From positions 62,001 to 126,000 of the forward strand of contig NZ_FPAS01000001.1 in NCBI RefSeq assembly GCF_900116425.1: DNA of 64,000 nucleotides. Reading direction: 5' to 3'. Below are positions 45,857-53,891 of the stretch, piece after piece (positions within the stretch are counted from its first letter, which is position 1; each line of letters begins with the position of its first letter). The stretch comes from Lishizhenia tianjinensis (GTDB taxonomy: Bacteria; Bacteroidota; Bacteroidia; Flavobacteriales_D; Crocinitomicaceae). A program made the translations under genes and the position numbers. Below the pieces are notes generated by a model that saw only the letters and a program-made list of their open reading frames with translations, was not told where the DNA came from and made no database searches.

Positions 45857-45971
45857 CCTAGTAGCTACAGCTCTTACCAAGGGGTTGTAACGGCGTTTGG
45901 GCTTCTGTTAGTCGCCCAGCACACCCAACAGCCTCTAGGTAACAGCTATACCTACTACCACTGCTACCCCT
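45857..45971 (-). repeat. GC-rich structured noncoding element, copy 2
   Basis: Read on the minus strand it runs GGGGTAGCAGTGGTAG ... GCTGGGCGACTAACAGAAGCC ... GGTAAGAGCTGTAGCTACTAGG, following the same order of blocks as copy 1 at 34911. Similarity is by eye and partial. Confidence 0.5.
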
Positions 45972-46070
45972 ATTGGATTTTTATTCAGTTCAAGAGTTTT
46001 CGTATCTAAATACTTTATATAAGGTATTATTTTAAGTTTCATCATTTAATGATTAATGATGGCATTGAAT

Positions 46071-46172
46071 ACTGCTAGCGGTAGAAGTGGCAGGCGTGCT
46101 ACTGGAAAAGCATGCACCAGTTAAGTTGGCATTGCGACCAGCGGAAGCGCATGCTAGCTTTAGTGGTGGAGG
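46071..46172 (+). repeat. GC-rich structured noncoding element, copy 3
   Basis: On plus: CTGCTAGCGGTAGAAGTGG ... TTGGCATTGCGACCAGCGGAAGC ... CTAGCTTTAGTGGTGGAGG. It shares the GCGAC-AGCG-AGC core and flanking order with copy 1 and faces copy 2 in opposite orientation 100 bp away. The 45810-46272 gap holds no gene. Confidence 0.45.
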
Positions 46173-46214
46173 TTGGCCAGGAGTTTGACTTTAACGGATG
46201 ACGCGCCCGAGCAG

Positions 46215-46250
46215 CCAAAAAAAATACCCCTTCCAAAAAGAAGAGGTATT
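46215..46250 (-). terminator. terminator of the coiled-coil lipoprotein gene
   Basis: On the minus strand AATACCTCTTC and GAAGGGGTATT pair (with one wobble) and continue into a run of eight T. It lies 23 nt after the stop at 46273. Confidence 0.8.
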
Positions 46251-46272
46251 TAATATGTGTTTGCAATTGATA

Positions 46273-47124
46273 TTATTTGATTTCAATTACCAAGTATTTT
46301 GAGATTTTCCAGAATTTCTGCGCATCGGTGATGATCAATTTTCCGCCTTCCCACTTGTAAGAATCAGAGGGGTGATCGGTGATGAATTTAGGTTCTTTTC
46401 CACCTACCGTTATTTCTTTGATTTTCGTTTTATCTCCCTTTGTAAAGTAATTCTCGTTCATGTCCGCACTCAAATCCGTCTTTTTACCGATACCGATAAA
46501 TCCACCTTCCTTCACAATTACATTGTTTTCTACCAATTCCTCAACAGAACCCATGGCATAGTAAACGGTGTTTAGCTCCATCATGGTTTCCAAGTTTAAA
46601 TCTACTTGCTCTTGGTACTGGTCGAACAATTCAGAATACTGCACGTCCAAATCTGCCAATTGATTTTGCAAGCTTTCGATTTGCTCGTCTTTGGCTTTGA
46701 TTTGTAAAACGAGTCGGTCTACCATAGACTGTAACTCTTCAATACGCATGTTGCTCGACTTCAATTTACCTTGAAGTTGTCTGACTTTACGCGCATTTTG
46801 CTCACGTAAGAAGTTAATGTTTTGAATTTGTTGTAGAATTTCCTTTCTACCATCTTCTCCCAATTCTGGATCGCTACTCTTGATTTGAATATCGTCTTTT
46901 TTCACACTAATTGAGGCAAGGTTATCTTGGATTTCGTTGAAAAACGCAATTGACTCGTTGATGAGGGAGTCTTTGTTGCTAAGTTCCAATTTGAGTTGCT
47001 CAACCTGGCGTTGCAATTGAATATTTTCAGCATTTTGACTGTTTAGCGCAGCCTCTTGAACATCGTTGTCATTTGTACAAGCCACTAAAGAAAGGGCACA
47101 AAATCCGAGGATATATTTGTTCAT
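46273..47124 (-). CDS. coiled-coil lipoprotein
   Basis: A 283-aa protein with a lipoprotein signal (MNKYILGFCALSLVAC, Cys 16). Residues about 30-195 are a long coiled coil with heptads (QLQRQVEQLKLELSNKDSL, LQGKLKSSNMRIEELQSMVD, IKAKDEQIESLQNQLADLD). A globular C-terminal domain of about 90 residues ends KFWKISKYLVIEIK. It resembles envelope proteins of Bacteroidota sometimes labelled Cbp1-type adhesins; that name is not secure. A role as a periplasmic or outer-membrane spacer is inference. It is monocistronic with its own promoter box and terminator. Confidence 0.75.
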   Translation of the reverse strand: MNKYILGFCALSLVACTNDNDVQEAALNSQNAENIQLQRQVEQLKLELSNKDSLINESIAFFNEIQDNLASISVKKDDIQIKSSDPELGEDGRKEILQQIQNINFLREQNARKVRQLQGKLKSSNMRIEELQSMVDRLVLQIKAKDEQIESLQNQLADLDVQYSELFDQYQEQVDLNLETMMELNTVYYAMGSVEELVENNVIVKEGGFIGIGKKTDLSADMNENYFTKGDKTKIKEITVGGKEPKFITDHPSDSYKWEGGKLIITDAQKFWKISKYLVIEIK

Positions 47125-47149
47125 CGTAAACGTTTTAGAGTGTGGTTAA

Positions 47150-47157
47150 CAAAGCTA
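47150..47157 (-). promoter_or_regulatory. candidate -7 box of the coiled-coil lipoprotein gene
   Basis: The minus strand reads TAGCTTTG, matching TAnnTTTG, 26 nt before the start codon. Confidence 0.4.
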
Positions 47158-47226
47158 ATTAATTATATGGAATGGGGGGAGGGGGAGGGGGAGAAAGTTT
47201 TTTGAGAAGGATAATTATCAAGAAAT

Positions 47227-48150
47227 GCTGAGTGTCCGCAATCTTTCCGAAGTGTTGTGTGGATCGTAAAATAGTTGTAACTTATTGTCAATCAACCTAA
47301 ACAAATGAGTTATGAATAATTTAACCTTTTATTCCACTTTTTTCGACGAGATGAAATGTGTGGAATTCTTAAAACCTTTTTATCAAAAATCTGTTGAAAC
47401 TTGTTCAAAATGCGGCTTTAAAAAGTTGAAATGGTACGATAGTTTTGTGGGCTGGAGATGTGAGAAATGTTCAAAAAAAGTGTCTTTAAAATCCATATCC
47501 TTCATGCGAGATAGTAATAAAAGTTTTTCGGAATGGATGGAGATTTTACACCTGGTTTTAGACACAAAAAAAGCATGTTCCATAAAGGAGATTCTGCGGC
47601 TTTCTCAGCAAACTAGGTATGAAACAGTTTTCCACATGATTCGAAAGATTCAGCAGGAAATAGGAGAAATAAATTTCCGGGAAGTACAGGAATGTCACGC
47701 TTTCTTAGACGCGCCCGAAGTTTTCGATCACTTTCCAAACTTACCCGATAAACTTGAAGTTTTCATCAAGTTGTCGAAAAGAAGAACTAGGGATAAAATA
47801 AGGTTAGTGCTTCCCATGGATTTGGAAAAAATAGAACTCGATCTTAGGCATAAATTAAGGTGTGATTGTAGCTATCGCTTTCCAAAATTATTAAAACATA
47901 GTAGAAGTTGTTTTTCGCAAGATCATGCCTGTCGTCACCTCACCTTAAAAGAGGATTGGATGATAAAAATAAAAGCAAATTTCCTGAAGGTTTTGGATGG
48001 AATTCATCACGATTTTTCACGTTTTCATCTACAAGGTAAGTTGGATGAATATTGTTTTAAGTATAACCATAGGTATGCTGAAAAATCGAAATTGATTTTG
48101 TTTTTTGAGCGACTAAATTTTGAGTTTCGGCAAAATTCAGTACACTCAGC
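47227..48150 (+). mobile_element. IS1595-like insertion element, probably degenerate
   Basis: A 924-bp unit bounded by 25-bp inverted repeats with 20 matches: left 47227-47251 begins GCTGAGTGTCCGCAATC, right 48126-48150 ends ACACTCAGC. One gene fills it and reads through the right repeat to 48160. No direct target duplication of 8 bp is visible at the ends, so it is an old insertion or the borders have changed. Confidence 0.7.
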
Positions 48151-48160
48151 GTTTGGATGA
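47312..48160 (+). CDS. IS1595-like transposase, catalytic residues not evident
   Basis: A 282-aa protein. The N-terminus has a zinc ribbon (CSKCGFKKLKWYDSFVGW then RCEKCSKK, about 31-55) followed by the typical linker KSFSEWMEILHLVL and a helix-turn-helix-like KEILRLSQQTRYETVFHMIR. The C-terminus LDGIHHDFSRFHLQGKLDEY then CFKYNHRY matches the end of IS1595/ISXO2 transposases. Between them I cannot find a DDE/DDN triad; where a VDE motif is expected the sequence reads REVQECHAFLD. It may be inactive or domesticated. The last codons lie in the right inverted repeat. Confidence 0.75.
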   Translation: MNNLTFYSTFFDEMKCVEFLKPFYQKSVETCSKCGFKKLKWYDSFVGWRCEKCSKKVSLKSISFMRDSNKSFSEWMEILHLVLDTKKACSIKEILRLSQQTRYETVFHMIRKIQQEIGEINFREVQECHAFLDAPEVFDHFPNLPDKLEVFIKLSKRRTRDKIRLVLPMDLEKIELDLRHKLRCDCSYRFPKLLKHSRSCFSQDHACRHLTLKEDWMIKIKANFLKVLDGIHHDFSRFHLQGKLDEYCFKYNHRYAEKSKLILFFERLNFEFRQNSVHSAFG

Positions 48161-48194
48161 TTTTTAGGGGCTCAAAAGCATCTAAATAAAATTT

Positions 48195-48202
48195 TATCTT
48201 TG
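48195..48202 (+). promoter_or_regulatory. candidate -7 box of the M61 peptidase gene
   Basis: TATCTTTG, a full match to TAnnTTTG, 21 nt before the ATG at 48223. The -33 element is unclear. Confidence 0.45.
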
Positions 48203-48222
48203 AGAAAAATTCAAACAACAGT

Positions 48223-50007
48223 ATGAGAAAACTTCTTTCTACAGCTTGCATCACCCTTGCTTCCCTCTCTCTTTGGGCGCAAGAAGTAAGCTATAATTTA
48301 AGTATGCCAAAACCGCAAAATCACTACTTCAAGGTAGAGATGAATTTGCAAGATTTTTCAAAAGATTACATAGATATTCAAATGCCGATTTGGGCGCCAG
48401 GTTCTTACCTTGCCCGCGAGTTTCCTAAAAACGTAAACCTCGTTAAAGCGAAAAACCAAAAAGGGGAAGCCTTGGAAGTGTACAAAACTTCTAAAAATAC
48501 TTGGCGTATTGAAAAAAACAAGAAAGATGATGTTACCGTGAACTACGAGGTATACGCCTTTGAACTTTCGGTTCGTACTAGTTTTCTTGATTTAACACAT
48601 GGGTACCTTAACGGGACAAGTGTTTTTATGTACCCGAAAGGTTATAAAGACCTCGGTGGAGAATTGACGATTACACCTTATAAAGATTTCAAGAAAATCA
48701 CCACAGCTCTTCCTAAAGCTGGAGATGGCGTAGCCAATGATAACAACACGCAACGTTTTACATATACGAATTACGATCATCTCGCAGATTGTCCCATTGA
48801 AATAGGGAACCAAGAAGAGTTTTCTTTTGATGCAGCTGGCGTAAAGCATAATGTTGCCATCTATGGAGAAGGAAACTACGATGTTGAAAAACTAAAGGTC
48901 GACATGGCCAAAATCGTTGAAAGTGCGACTTCTATTTTTGGTGAAAACCCAAATAAAGAGTACTGGTTTATCATTCACAATACCTTAAATGGTGGCGGTG
49001 GATTAGAGCATACCAACTCTACAACTTTAAATGTAAACCGCTGGACCTACGATGGAGGAGCTTACCTAGGTTTCCTTTCTTTAGTAGCACACGAGTATTT
49101 CCACCTTTGGAATGTGAAGCGTATCCGTCCTGAGGCATTGGGACCGTTCAATTACAATGAAGAAAACTACACTTCTTTATTATGGGTGATGGAAGGTTTC
49201 ACTTCTTACTACGATGAATTGATCTTGCGTAGAGCTGGATTTTACTCAGAACAGCAATACTTGAGTAGATTAAAAAGAACCTTGAATTATGTTGAAGGAT
49301 CTGAAGGGAACAAAGTTCAGCCTGTAGCACACGCTTCTTTTGATGCTTGGATCAAGTCGTACAGACCAAATGAAAACTCTGCCAATACTACGATTTCGTA
49401 CTACTCGAAAGGTAATTTATTGGCCTTGGTGATTGATGCAATGATCATTGATAAATATGAAGGAGAGAAATCTTTAGACGATTTCATGCAAGTGCTCTAC
49501 AACAAGTTCTACAAGAAATTGAACAGAGGGTTTAGTGAAGACGAATTCCAAGCCGAGTTAGAGGATTTCTTAGATATGAATTTGAATACCTTCTTCAGAG
49601 ACTTCGTTTATGGAGTTGAAACGATTCCTTACAACACTTACTTATCGAAAATAGGTTTGGAAGTAAAAGATGCAAGTACTACAACACCATCCTTCGGTTC
49701 ATCAGTTAGTGAGCAAGATGGGAAGTTAATGGTAAGAAGAATCAGAGCGAATTCTGCTGCAGAAGATGCAGGTTTGAGTGTGAATGATGAAATTCTTTCT
49801 ATTAATGGTTACCGTATGGATGCTGCTAAGTTTTCTTCTTTCTTAGAAACAATGGCTCCTGGAGATAGCTTTACCTTGATTGTTTCGCGTGATGATGTTT
49901 TACGCGTATTAGAAGCAAAAATGGGAGAGCACAAACAAGACAGATACGAGTTTGTATTAGATCCAGCGGAAAACTCATTAGCGAGATACTGGTTGAGATT
50001 ACAATAA
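48223..50007 (+). CDS. M61 family metallopeptidase with PDZ domain
   Basis: A 594-aa exported peptidase (signal ending LSLWAQ). The N-terminal beta domain (20-230) precedes the gluzincin catalytic domain with the zinc motif in VAHEYFHLWNVKRIRPE (HEYFH at about 288) and the third ligand Glu in WVMEGFTSYYDEL (about 323). A C-terminal PDZ domain (about 480-575) includes SAAEDAGLSVNDEILSINGY. The archetype is glycyl aminopeptidase. The periplasm is the likely site. It is followed 9 nt later by a BNR protein, with which it is probably co-transcribed. Confidence 0.93.
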   Translation: MRKLLSTACITLASLSLWAQEVSYNLSMPKPQNHYFKVEMNLQDFSKDYIDIQMPIWAPGSYLAREFPKNVNLVKAKNQKGEALEVYKTSKNTWRIEKNKKDDVTVNYEVYAFELSVRTSFLDLTHGYLNGTSVFMYPKGYKDLGGELTITPYKDFKKITTALPKAGDGVANDNNTQRFTYTNYDHLADCPIEIGNQEEFSFDAAGVKHNVAIYGEGNYDVEKLKVDMAKIVESATSIFGENPNKEYWFIIHNTLNGGGGLEHTNSTTLNVNRWTYDGGAYLGFLSLVAHEYFHLWNVKRIRPEALGPFNYNEENYTSLLWVMEGFTSYYDELILRRAGFYSEQQYLSRLKRTLNYVEGSEGNKVQPVAHASFDAWIKSYRPNENSANTTISYYSKGNLLALVIDAMIIDKYEGEKSLDDFMQVLYNKFYKKLNRGFSEDEFQAELEDFLDMNLNTFFRDFVYGVETIPYNTYLSKIGLEVKDASTTTPSFGSSVSEQDGKLMVRRIRANSAAEDAGLSVNDEILSINGYRMDAAKFSSFLETMAPGDSFTLIVSRDDVLRVLEAKMGEHKQDRYEFVLDPAENSLARYWLRLQ

Positions 50008-50016
50008 TTAAAAAGT

Positions 50017-51306
50017 ATGATGAATTTATTTTTTAGAGGGATATGTTTAAGTATCCCTTTTTTTGGTTTTGGTCAACAATTTAAAGCAGTGCAAATACCA
50101 AAGCCAGATAGTGCGACCTATTCCTATGCGCAAGTGGAACCTAGTATAGCCATCAATCCTTTAAAACCTAAGGAAATGATAGCCGGTACCGTGATGGATG
50201 ATTATTATTATTCAACCAATGGAGGTAAGAAATGGAAAGCCCAAACTCTGCGCTCTAAATATGGAGTGAATGGAGATCCTGTAATGCACATAGATCAAAA
50301 GGGAAGGTATTATTATTTTCACCTGGCAAGTCCGAAAACTTTTGGACACCACCTCGATCGTATTGTTTGTCAAAGCACCAATACGATAACAGGTGATTTT
50401 AATGAAGAATCTTTTACAACACCAGTGGGAGAGAAGGTGCAAGACAAACATTGGGTGGCAGAGCATCCCTTAAATGGTGAGTTGTACCTTACATGGACAC
50501 AATTTGATGCCTATCATTCTGAAAATCCAGAGGACAGTTCCCAAATCATGTTTGCTAAATCTACAGACCAGGGACAGTCGTGGTCGACCCCCAAGCGTAT
50601 CTCTAAAAGAGGTGGAGATTGTTTGGATGATGACAATACCGTAGAAGGCGCTGTGCCAGCGGTGGGTCCAGATGGAACCATTTATGTGGCATGGACGGGA
50701 CCCAATGGATTGGTCTTTACCAAGTCTACAGATGGTGGAGAAACTTGGCTCGAGAAAGAAATTGATGTGGCGCAGCAGGTAGAAGGGTGGACCCTTTCAA
50801 TTCCAGGAATATACCGCGCCAACGGTTTGCCAATTTTAAGGTGTAATCCTGTAAATGGAGAGTTGTACCTCAATTGGGCCGATCAGCGCAACGGTACAGA
50901 GGATACAGATATTTGGATTTCTAAATCTACAGATGGAGGAGAAACCTGGAGTGCTCCAATTAAAGTAAACCAGGATGAGAGTAAGCGTCATCAGTTTTTT
51001 ACGTGGTTAAGCATAGATCCTATTTCTGGGTATTTGTATGTGGTCTATTACGATAGGAGGGCAACAAAAGGAAATGCAACGGATGTTTACTTGAGCGTGA
51101 GTAAAGATGGTGCCCAAAGTTTTACAGATTACAAAATCAGTTCATCTTCTTTTACTCCAGATGATAAAGTGTTTTTTGGAGATTACACCAATATCGCTGT
51201 CTATGACGGAATTATACGTCCCATTTGGTCGCGCATGGACAACAATGAAATTAGTCTCTGGGTAGCCTTAATGAAACAGAAAGAACTGGATAAAATAAAT
51301 AAGTAA
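50017..51306 (+). CDS. exported BNR/sialidase-like beta-propeller protein
   Basis: A 429-aa protein with a short signal peptide (MMNLFFRGICLSIPFFGFGQ). It has several Asp boxes (YSTNGGKKW, KSTDQGQSW, KSTDGGETW twice, VSKDGAQSF), giving a six-bladed propeller like exo-alpha-sialidases. The arginine triad of true sialidases is not certain by eye, so a glycan-binding or unknown hydrolase role remains open. No T9SS domain is visible. It is second in an operon with the M61 peptidase. Confidence 0.78.
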   Translation: MMNLFFRGICLSIPFFGFGQQFKAVQIPKPDSATYSYAQVEPSIAINPLKPKEMIAGTVMDDYYYSTNGGKKWKAQTLRSKYGVNGDPVMHIDQKGRYYYFHLASPKTFGHHLDRIVCQSTNTITGDFNEESFTTPVGEKVQDKHWVAEHPLNGELYLTWTQFDAYHSENPEDSSQIMFAKSTDQGQSWSTPKRISKRGGDCLDDDNTVEGAVPAVGPDGTIYVAWTGPNGLVFTKSTDGGETWLEKEIDVAQQVEGWTLSIPGIYRANGLPILRCNPVNGELYLNWADQRNGTEDTDIWISKSTDGGETWSAPIKVNQDESKRHQFFTWLSIDPISGYLYVVYYDRRATKGNATDVYLSVSKDGAQSFTDYKISSSSFTPDDKVFFGDYTNIAVYDGIIRPIWSRMDNNEISLWVALMKQKELDKINK

Positions 51307-51484
51307 CCTAGGATACATAAAAAGCTGTATGGATTTCAGACCTTTGCCGTCCAAACAGTATAGAAGAGGTGTATTTAGCATGCCAAGCTGTCAGTAGAAT
51401 TTAATTGGTAAAATATTTGTCTGATAGAACTGAAACGTTAAATTTATCCTCGGATAAGGAATTATAAACATTAAATAAATAGAA

Positions 51485-51802
51485 ATGGCAGTAGAAATTA
51501 CAGATGCTAACTTTGACGAAGTAGTAATGAACTCAGATAAACCAGTTATGGTTGATTTTTGGGCAGAATGGTGTGGACCTTGTAGAATGGTTGGACCTAT
51601 CGTTGATGAGATGCATGGAGAATACGAAGGGAAAGCAGTGATTGGAAAGGTGAATGTTGACCAAAACCCTGGAATTTCTGCTAAGTTCGGAGTAAGAAAC
51701 ATCCCAACTATCTTATTCATTAAAAATGGTGAAGTTGCTGATAAGTCAGTAGGAGCAGTTCCTAAAGCACAATTGGCATCTAAATTAGACGCGATTCTTT
51801 AA
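51485..51802 (+). CDS. trxA: thioredoxin
   Basis: A 105-aa cytosolic thioredoxin that reduces protein disulphides. The active site is WAEWCGPCRMVGP with Cys at 30 and 33; the cis-Pro is in RNIPTILFIKNG (about 75). Length and pattern fit classical thioredoxin 1. It is a single gene with a strong terminator, downstream of an AT-rich 180-nt leader in which I see no structure. Confidence 0.96.
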   Translation: MAVEITDANFDEVVMNSDKPVMVDFWAEWCGPCRMVGPIVDEMHGEYEGKAVIGKVNVDQNPGISAKFGVRNIPTILFIKNGEVADKSVGAVPKAQLASKLDAIL

Positions 51803-51834
51803 TTAGATCAAGATATAAAAGTGGAGCCTTGGCG

Positions 51835-51858
51835 TATGCGTCAAGGCTTTTTTTTGTG
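51835..51858 (+). terminator. terminator of trxA
   Basis: AGCCTTG and CAAGGCT pair around a 10-nt loop (GCG/CGT extends it imperfectly) and are followed by eight T, 33 nt after the stop. Confidence 0.85.
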
Positions 51859-51877
51859 CTATAAATTTCATGGATCA

Positions 51878-52043
51878 CTGAGTGTCCGCTTTCTTTCCGA
51901 AACCCCTTTAAAGGAAATGTTGAGTGTTGATGCTTTTGACGTAATTTAACTCGAAAGTCTAGGTTTTTAAAGTCCTTTGAGTAGGTTGTACTAGATGAAT
52001 TGTTTCGTGTTCAGATTTAGTTCGGAAGAATAGCGGACACTCA
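51878..52043. mobile_element. MITE-like element with the ends of the IS1595-like element
   Basis: About 165 bp without a gene. The left end begins CTGAGTGTCCGC and continues to CCGAA at 51901. The right end (52021-52043) reads TTCGGAAGAATAGCGGACA then CTCA. The two 23-nt arms match at 20 positions, and the outer 11 nt equal the left repeat of the IS at 47227. A further partial copy, TTGAGTGTTGATGC, lies inside at about 51921. No target duplication is visible. Confidence 0.75.
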
Positions 52044-52109
52044 AGTTCTATCTTAAAAATTCTGACCAAAAATTCCTCCCACCTCTAGAAAAAGATATAC
52101 TTTTACCCC

Positions 52110-52514
52110 ATGATTTCTAAGAAAACGAAATACGGTTTAAAAGCACTCAGCTACCTGGCTCAACAAGAGAAAGGCAAACCTGTGTTGATCTCAGAAATCG
52201 CGCAATCTCAAAACATTTCCCTCAAATTCTTAGAGTCTATACTCTTAGATCTTAAAAAGCAAGGTATACTCGCTTCCAAGAAAGGAAAGGGCGGAGGTTA
52301 CTACCTGATGAAACCGGCCAATGAAATTTCGCTGGCCAAGGTGTATAGGGCTTTGGAAGGACCAATCGCTTGGCTGCCTTGCGTGAGTTTAAACTACTAC
52401 GAAAAGTGCGAAGACTGTGATTCGGAAGAAAGCTGCAAGCTCAACAAAGCCATGGTAGAGGTGAGAGACAGCATCCTTAATGTAGTCGAAAACAAAACCA
52501 TTGCCGATTTGTAA
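52110..52514 (+). CDS. Rrf2-family transcriptional regulator
   Basis: A 134-aa winged-helix regulator. The N-terminal HTH reads KTKYGLKALSYLAQQEKGKP then VLISEIAQSQNISLKFLESI, and the wing is SKKGKGGGYYLMKPANEIS. Four cysteines follow near the C-terminus (CVSLNYYEKCEDCDSEESC, about 91-109), suitable for an iron-sulphur cluster as in IscR-type members. It probably senses redox, iron or sulphur state; targets are unknown and no cysteine or suf genes are adjacent. Confidence 0.92.
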   Translation: MISKKTKYGLKALSYLAQQEKGKPVLISEIAQSQNISLKFLESILLDLKKQGILASKKGKGGGYYLMKPANEISLAKVYRALEGPIAWLPCVSLNYYEKCEDCDSEESCKLNKAMVEVRDSILNVVENKTIADL

Positions 52515-52950
52515 ATAGGAGAGAAGAAGGCAAACGGCCGGGGCGCCATTGCAAATCCTCGGCTCTTTTGCATTTCAACATCCCTGTACCCAAAGCTTCT
52601 TAGGTCGCTTTTGCCACAGCGTGTTTCCTAAGCAAAATTTCCTGTGGGTTTTCCATTCTACCCCTGTTTGATTCGTTTTAGGTAAGAGTTTATGTTCTTA
52701 CTTCGCGTAATCGGCCTTAGAGACTCCTCCTACATCGGACTTCAAGCCTCAGTGTCCTGTTAACTTTTTAAATTTTGATTTTTGAATTCAGAATTCATGC
52801 ATCGCACAAACCATTGCTCTGTTAACGTTAACTACCACAACCAATATTCTTGAATCGTTGAATCCTTGAATCTTTGAATTATTGAATTGTTGAATTGTTG
52901 AATTCTTAAATCATTTTCACTAACTTGTTCTCAATCAAAACCTAACCCTC
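52515..52950. repeat. intergenic region with a degenerate REP-like unit and TTGAATNN octamers
   Basis: No gene is visible. A 36-nt unit (52713-52748) matches the REP-like family but with changed arms (GGCCTTAGAGACT ... TTCAAGCC). A run of seven to eight octamers TTGAATNN occupies 52850-52911. The remainder has no recognisable signal. Confidence 0.7.
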
Positions 52951-53610
52951 ATGAAAATCTCCCCAGCCCTCCAAAAAGCGGTCTGTAATTTATCGGCCGA
53001 CCAGAAAAACAAAATTCTATTAGAACTTTTAAGTAAAAACGAATCCTATGCCCAAAAACTAGAGTTTCAATTGCTCAATACTTTGACCGTCGTTGAACTC
53101 AGAGAAAAACTTTTTCATACCCTCGACGATGAACTACACAACAATGCAATGCTCTATACTCCCGGACAACTCCTCATGTTCTTGCGCGACCTCTACCGTA
53201 AAATAGAAACCCACGCCCAACTCACCGGCGACACCTACGGCGAAGTAGACCTAAACATCTTTGTCCTAAATGAAAGCCTCAAACTGCACAGTCAGAGCAT
53301 GACTACCTTTAAATACAAACAAGTCGAAACCTGGTGCAAATTCATTTTGGCCAAAACCTTCAAAGCCTTGTTGCAGCGCACACAATTGACTAACAAAGAA
53401 CAACTAGAGCTCTATCCCGACCTAGAAGAACTCGGTCACCACTACCAAAACAACAAATACCTCACCCGCTCCGCCCGCTCCCACGGCCTCCAACTCAATT
53501 GGCTCCTTAATAACGAAGTCCCCAACAACCTTCAAGAAATCCACGATGGAATTAAAAAGCTCGGCTACCTACAAAGTAGAAACCCCGTAAAGGATAGGGT
53601 GAAAGAGTAA
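52951..53610 (+). CDS. unknown helical protein upstream of the restriction operon
   Basis: A 219-aa, probably all-helical cytosolic protein with no domain I recognise. It is rich in Leu, Gln and Asn (YAQKLEFQLLNTLTVVELRE, LYRKIETHAQLTGDTYGEVD) and ends KDRVKE. Its codons favour C-ending and CTA/CTC forms and its GC content looks higher than that of the core genes upstream, which hints at a different origin. It is set between REP-like units (52713 and 53618) and lies 280 nt before hsdM, so a functional link to the restriction system is possible but unproven. Confidence 0.65.
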   Translation: MKISPALQKAVCNLSADQKNKILLELLSKNESYAQKLEFQLLNTLTVVELREKLFHTLDDELHNNAMLYTPGQLLMFLRDLYRKIETHAQLTGDTYGEVDLNIFVLNESLKLHSQSMTTFKYKQVETWCKFILAKTFKALLQRTQLTNKEQLELYPDLEELGHHYQNNKYLTRSARSHGLQLNWLLNNEVPNNLQEIHDGIKKLGYLQSRNPVKDRVKE

Positions 53611-53617
53611 TAATATC

Positions 53618-53653
53618 GGCCTTCGAGACTACTCCTACCTCGTCCCTCAGGCC
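53618..53653 (-). repeat. 36-nt REP-like unit D (left of an inverted pair)
   Basis: The plus strand reads GGCCTTCGAGACT ... CCTCAGGCC. It faces unit D' 53 bp away and is preceded by ATATC, as is unit E at 61500. Confidence 0.85.
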
Positions 53654-53706
53654 TCAGAGTTTTGATGTTTTTTAAATTTTGATTTTTGAATTAAGAATTA
53701 ACGGGC

Positions 53707-53742
53707 GGCCTGAGGTTCGGCAAAGCCGAAGTCTCGAAGGCC
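53707..53742 (+). repeat. 36-nt REP-like unit D' (right of an inverted pair)
   Basis: GGCCTGAGG, then the inner hairpin TTCGGC-AAA-GCCGAA, then GTCTCGAAGGCC. Outer GGCCT/AGGCC and GAG/CTC also pair, giving a bulged stem-loop. Confidence 0.88.
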
Positions 53743-53891
53743 AACCCCCAAACAGGAAAATCCCCTCTTTCTACAATAAATTCAAAAGATAAACCACCCA
53801 TAACCCAACAAAATCAATATTTTTGACCTACACGATCAAAACACCTTGATCTGCCTAAGAATTACATACAGAATTAAGAGCATTCATATAC

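Noticed and set aside
51878-52043. Target-site duplications at the MITE-like element
   Set aside because: The 8 bp outside each end (TGGATCAC and AGTTCTAT) do not match, so no duplication can be claimed.
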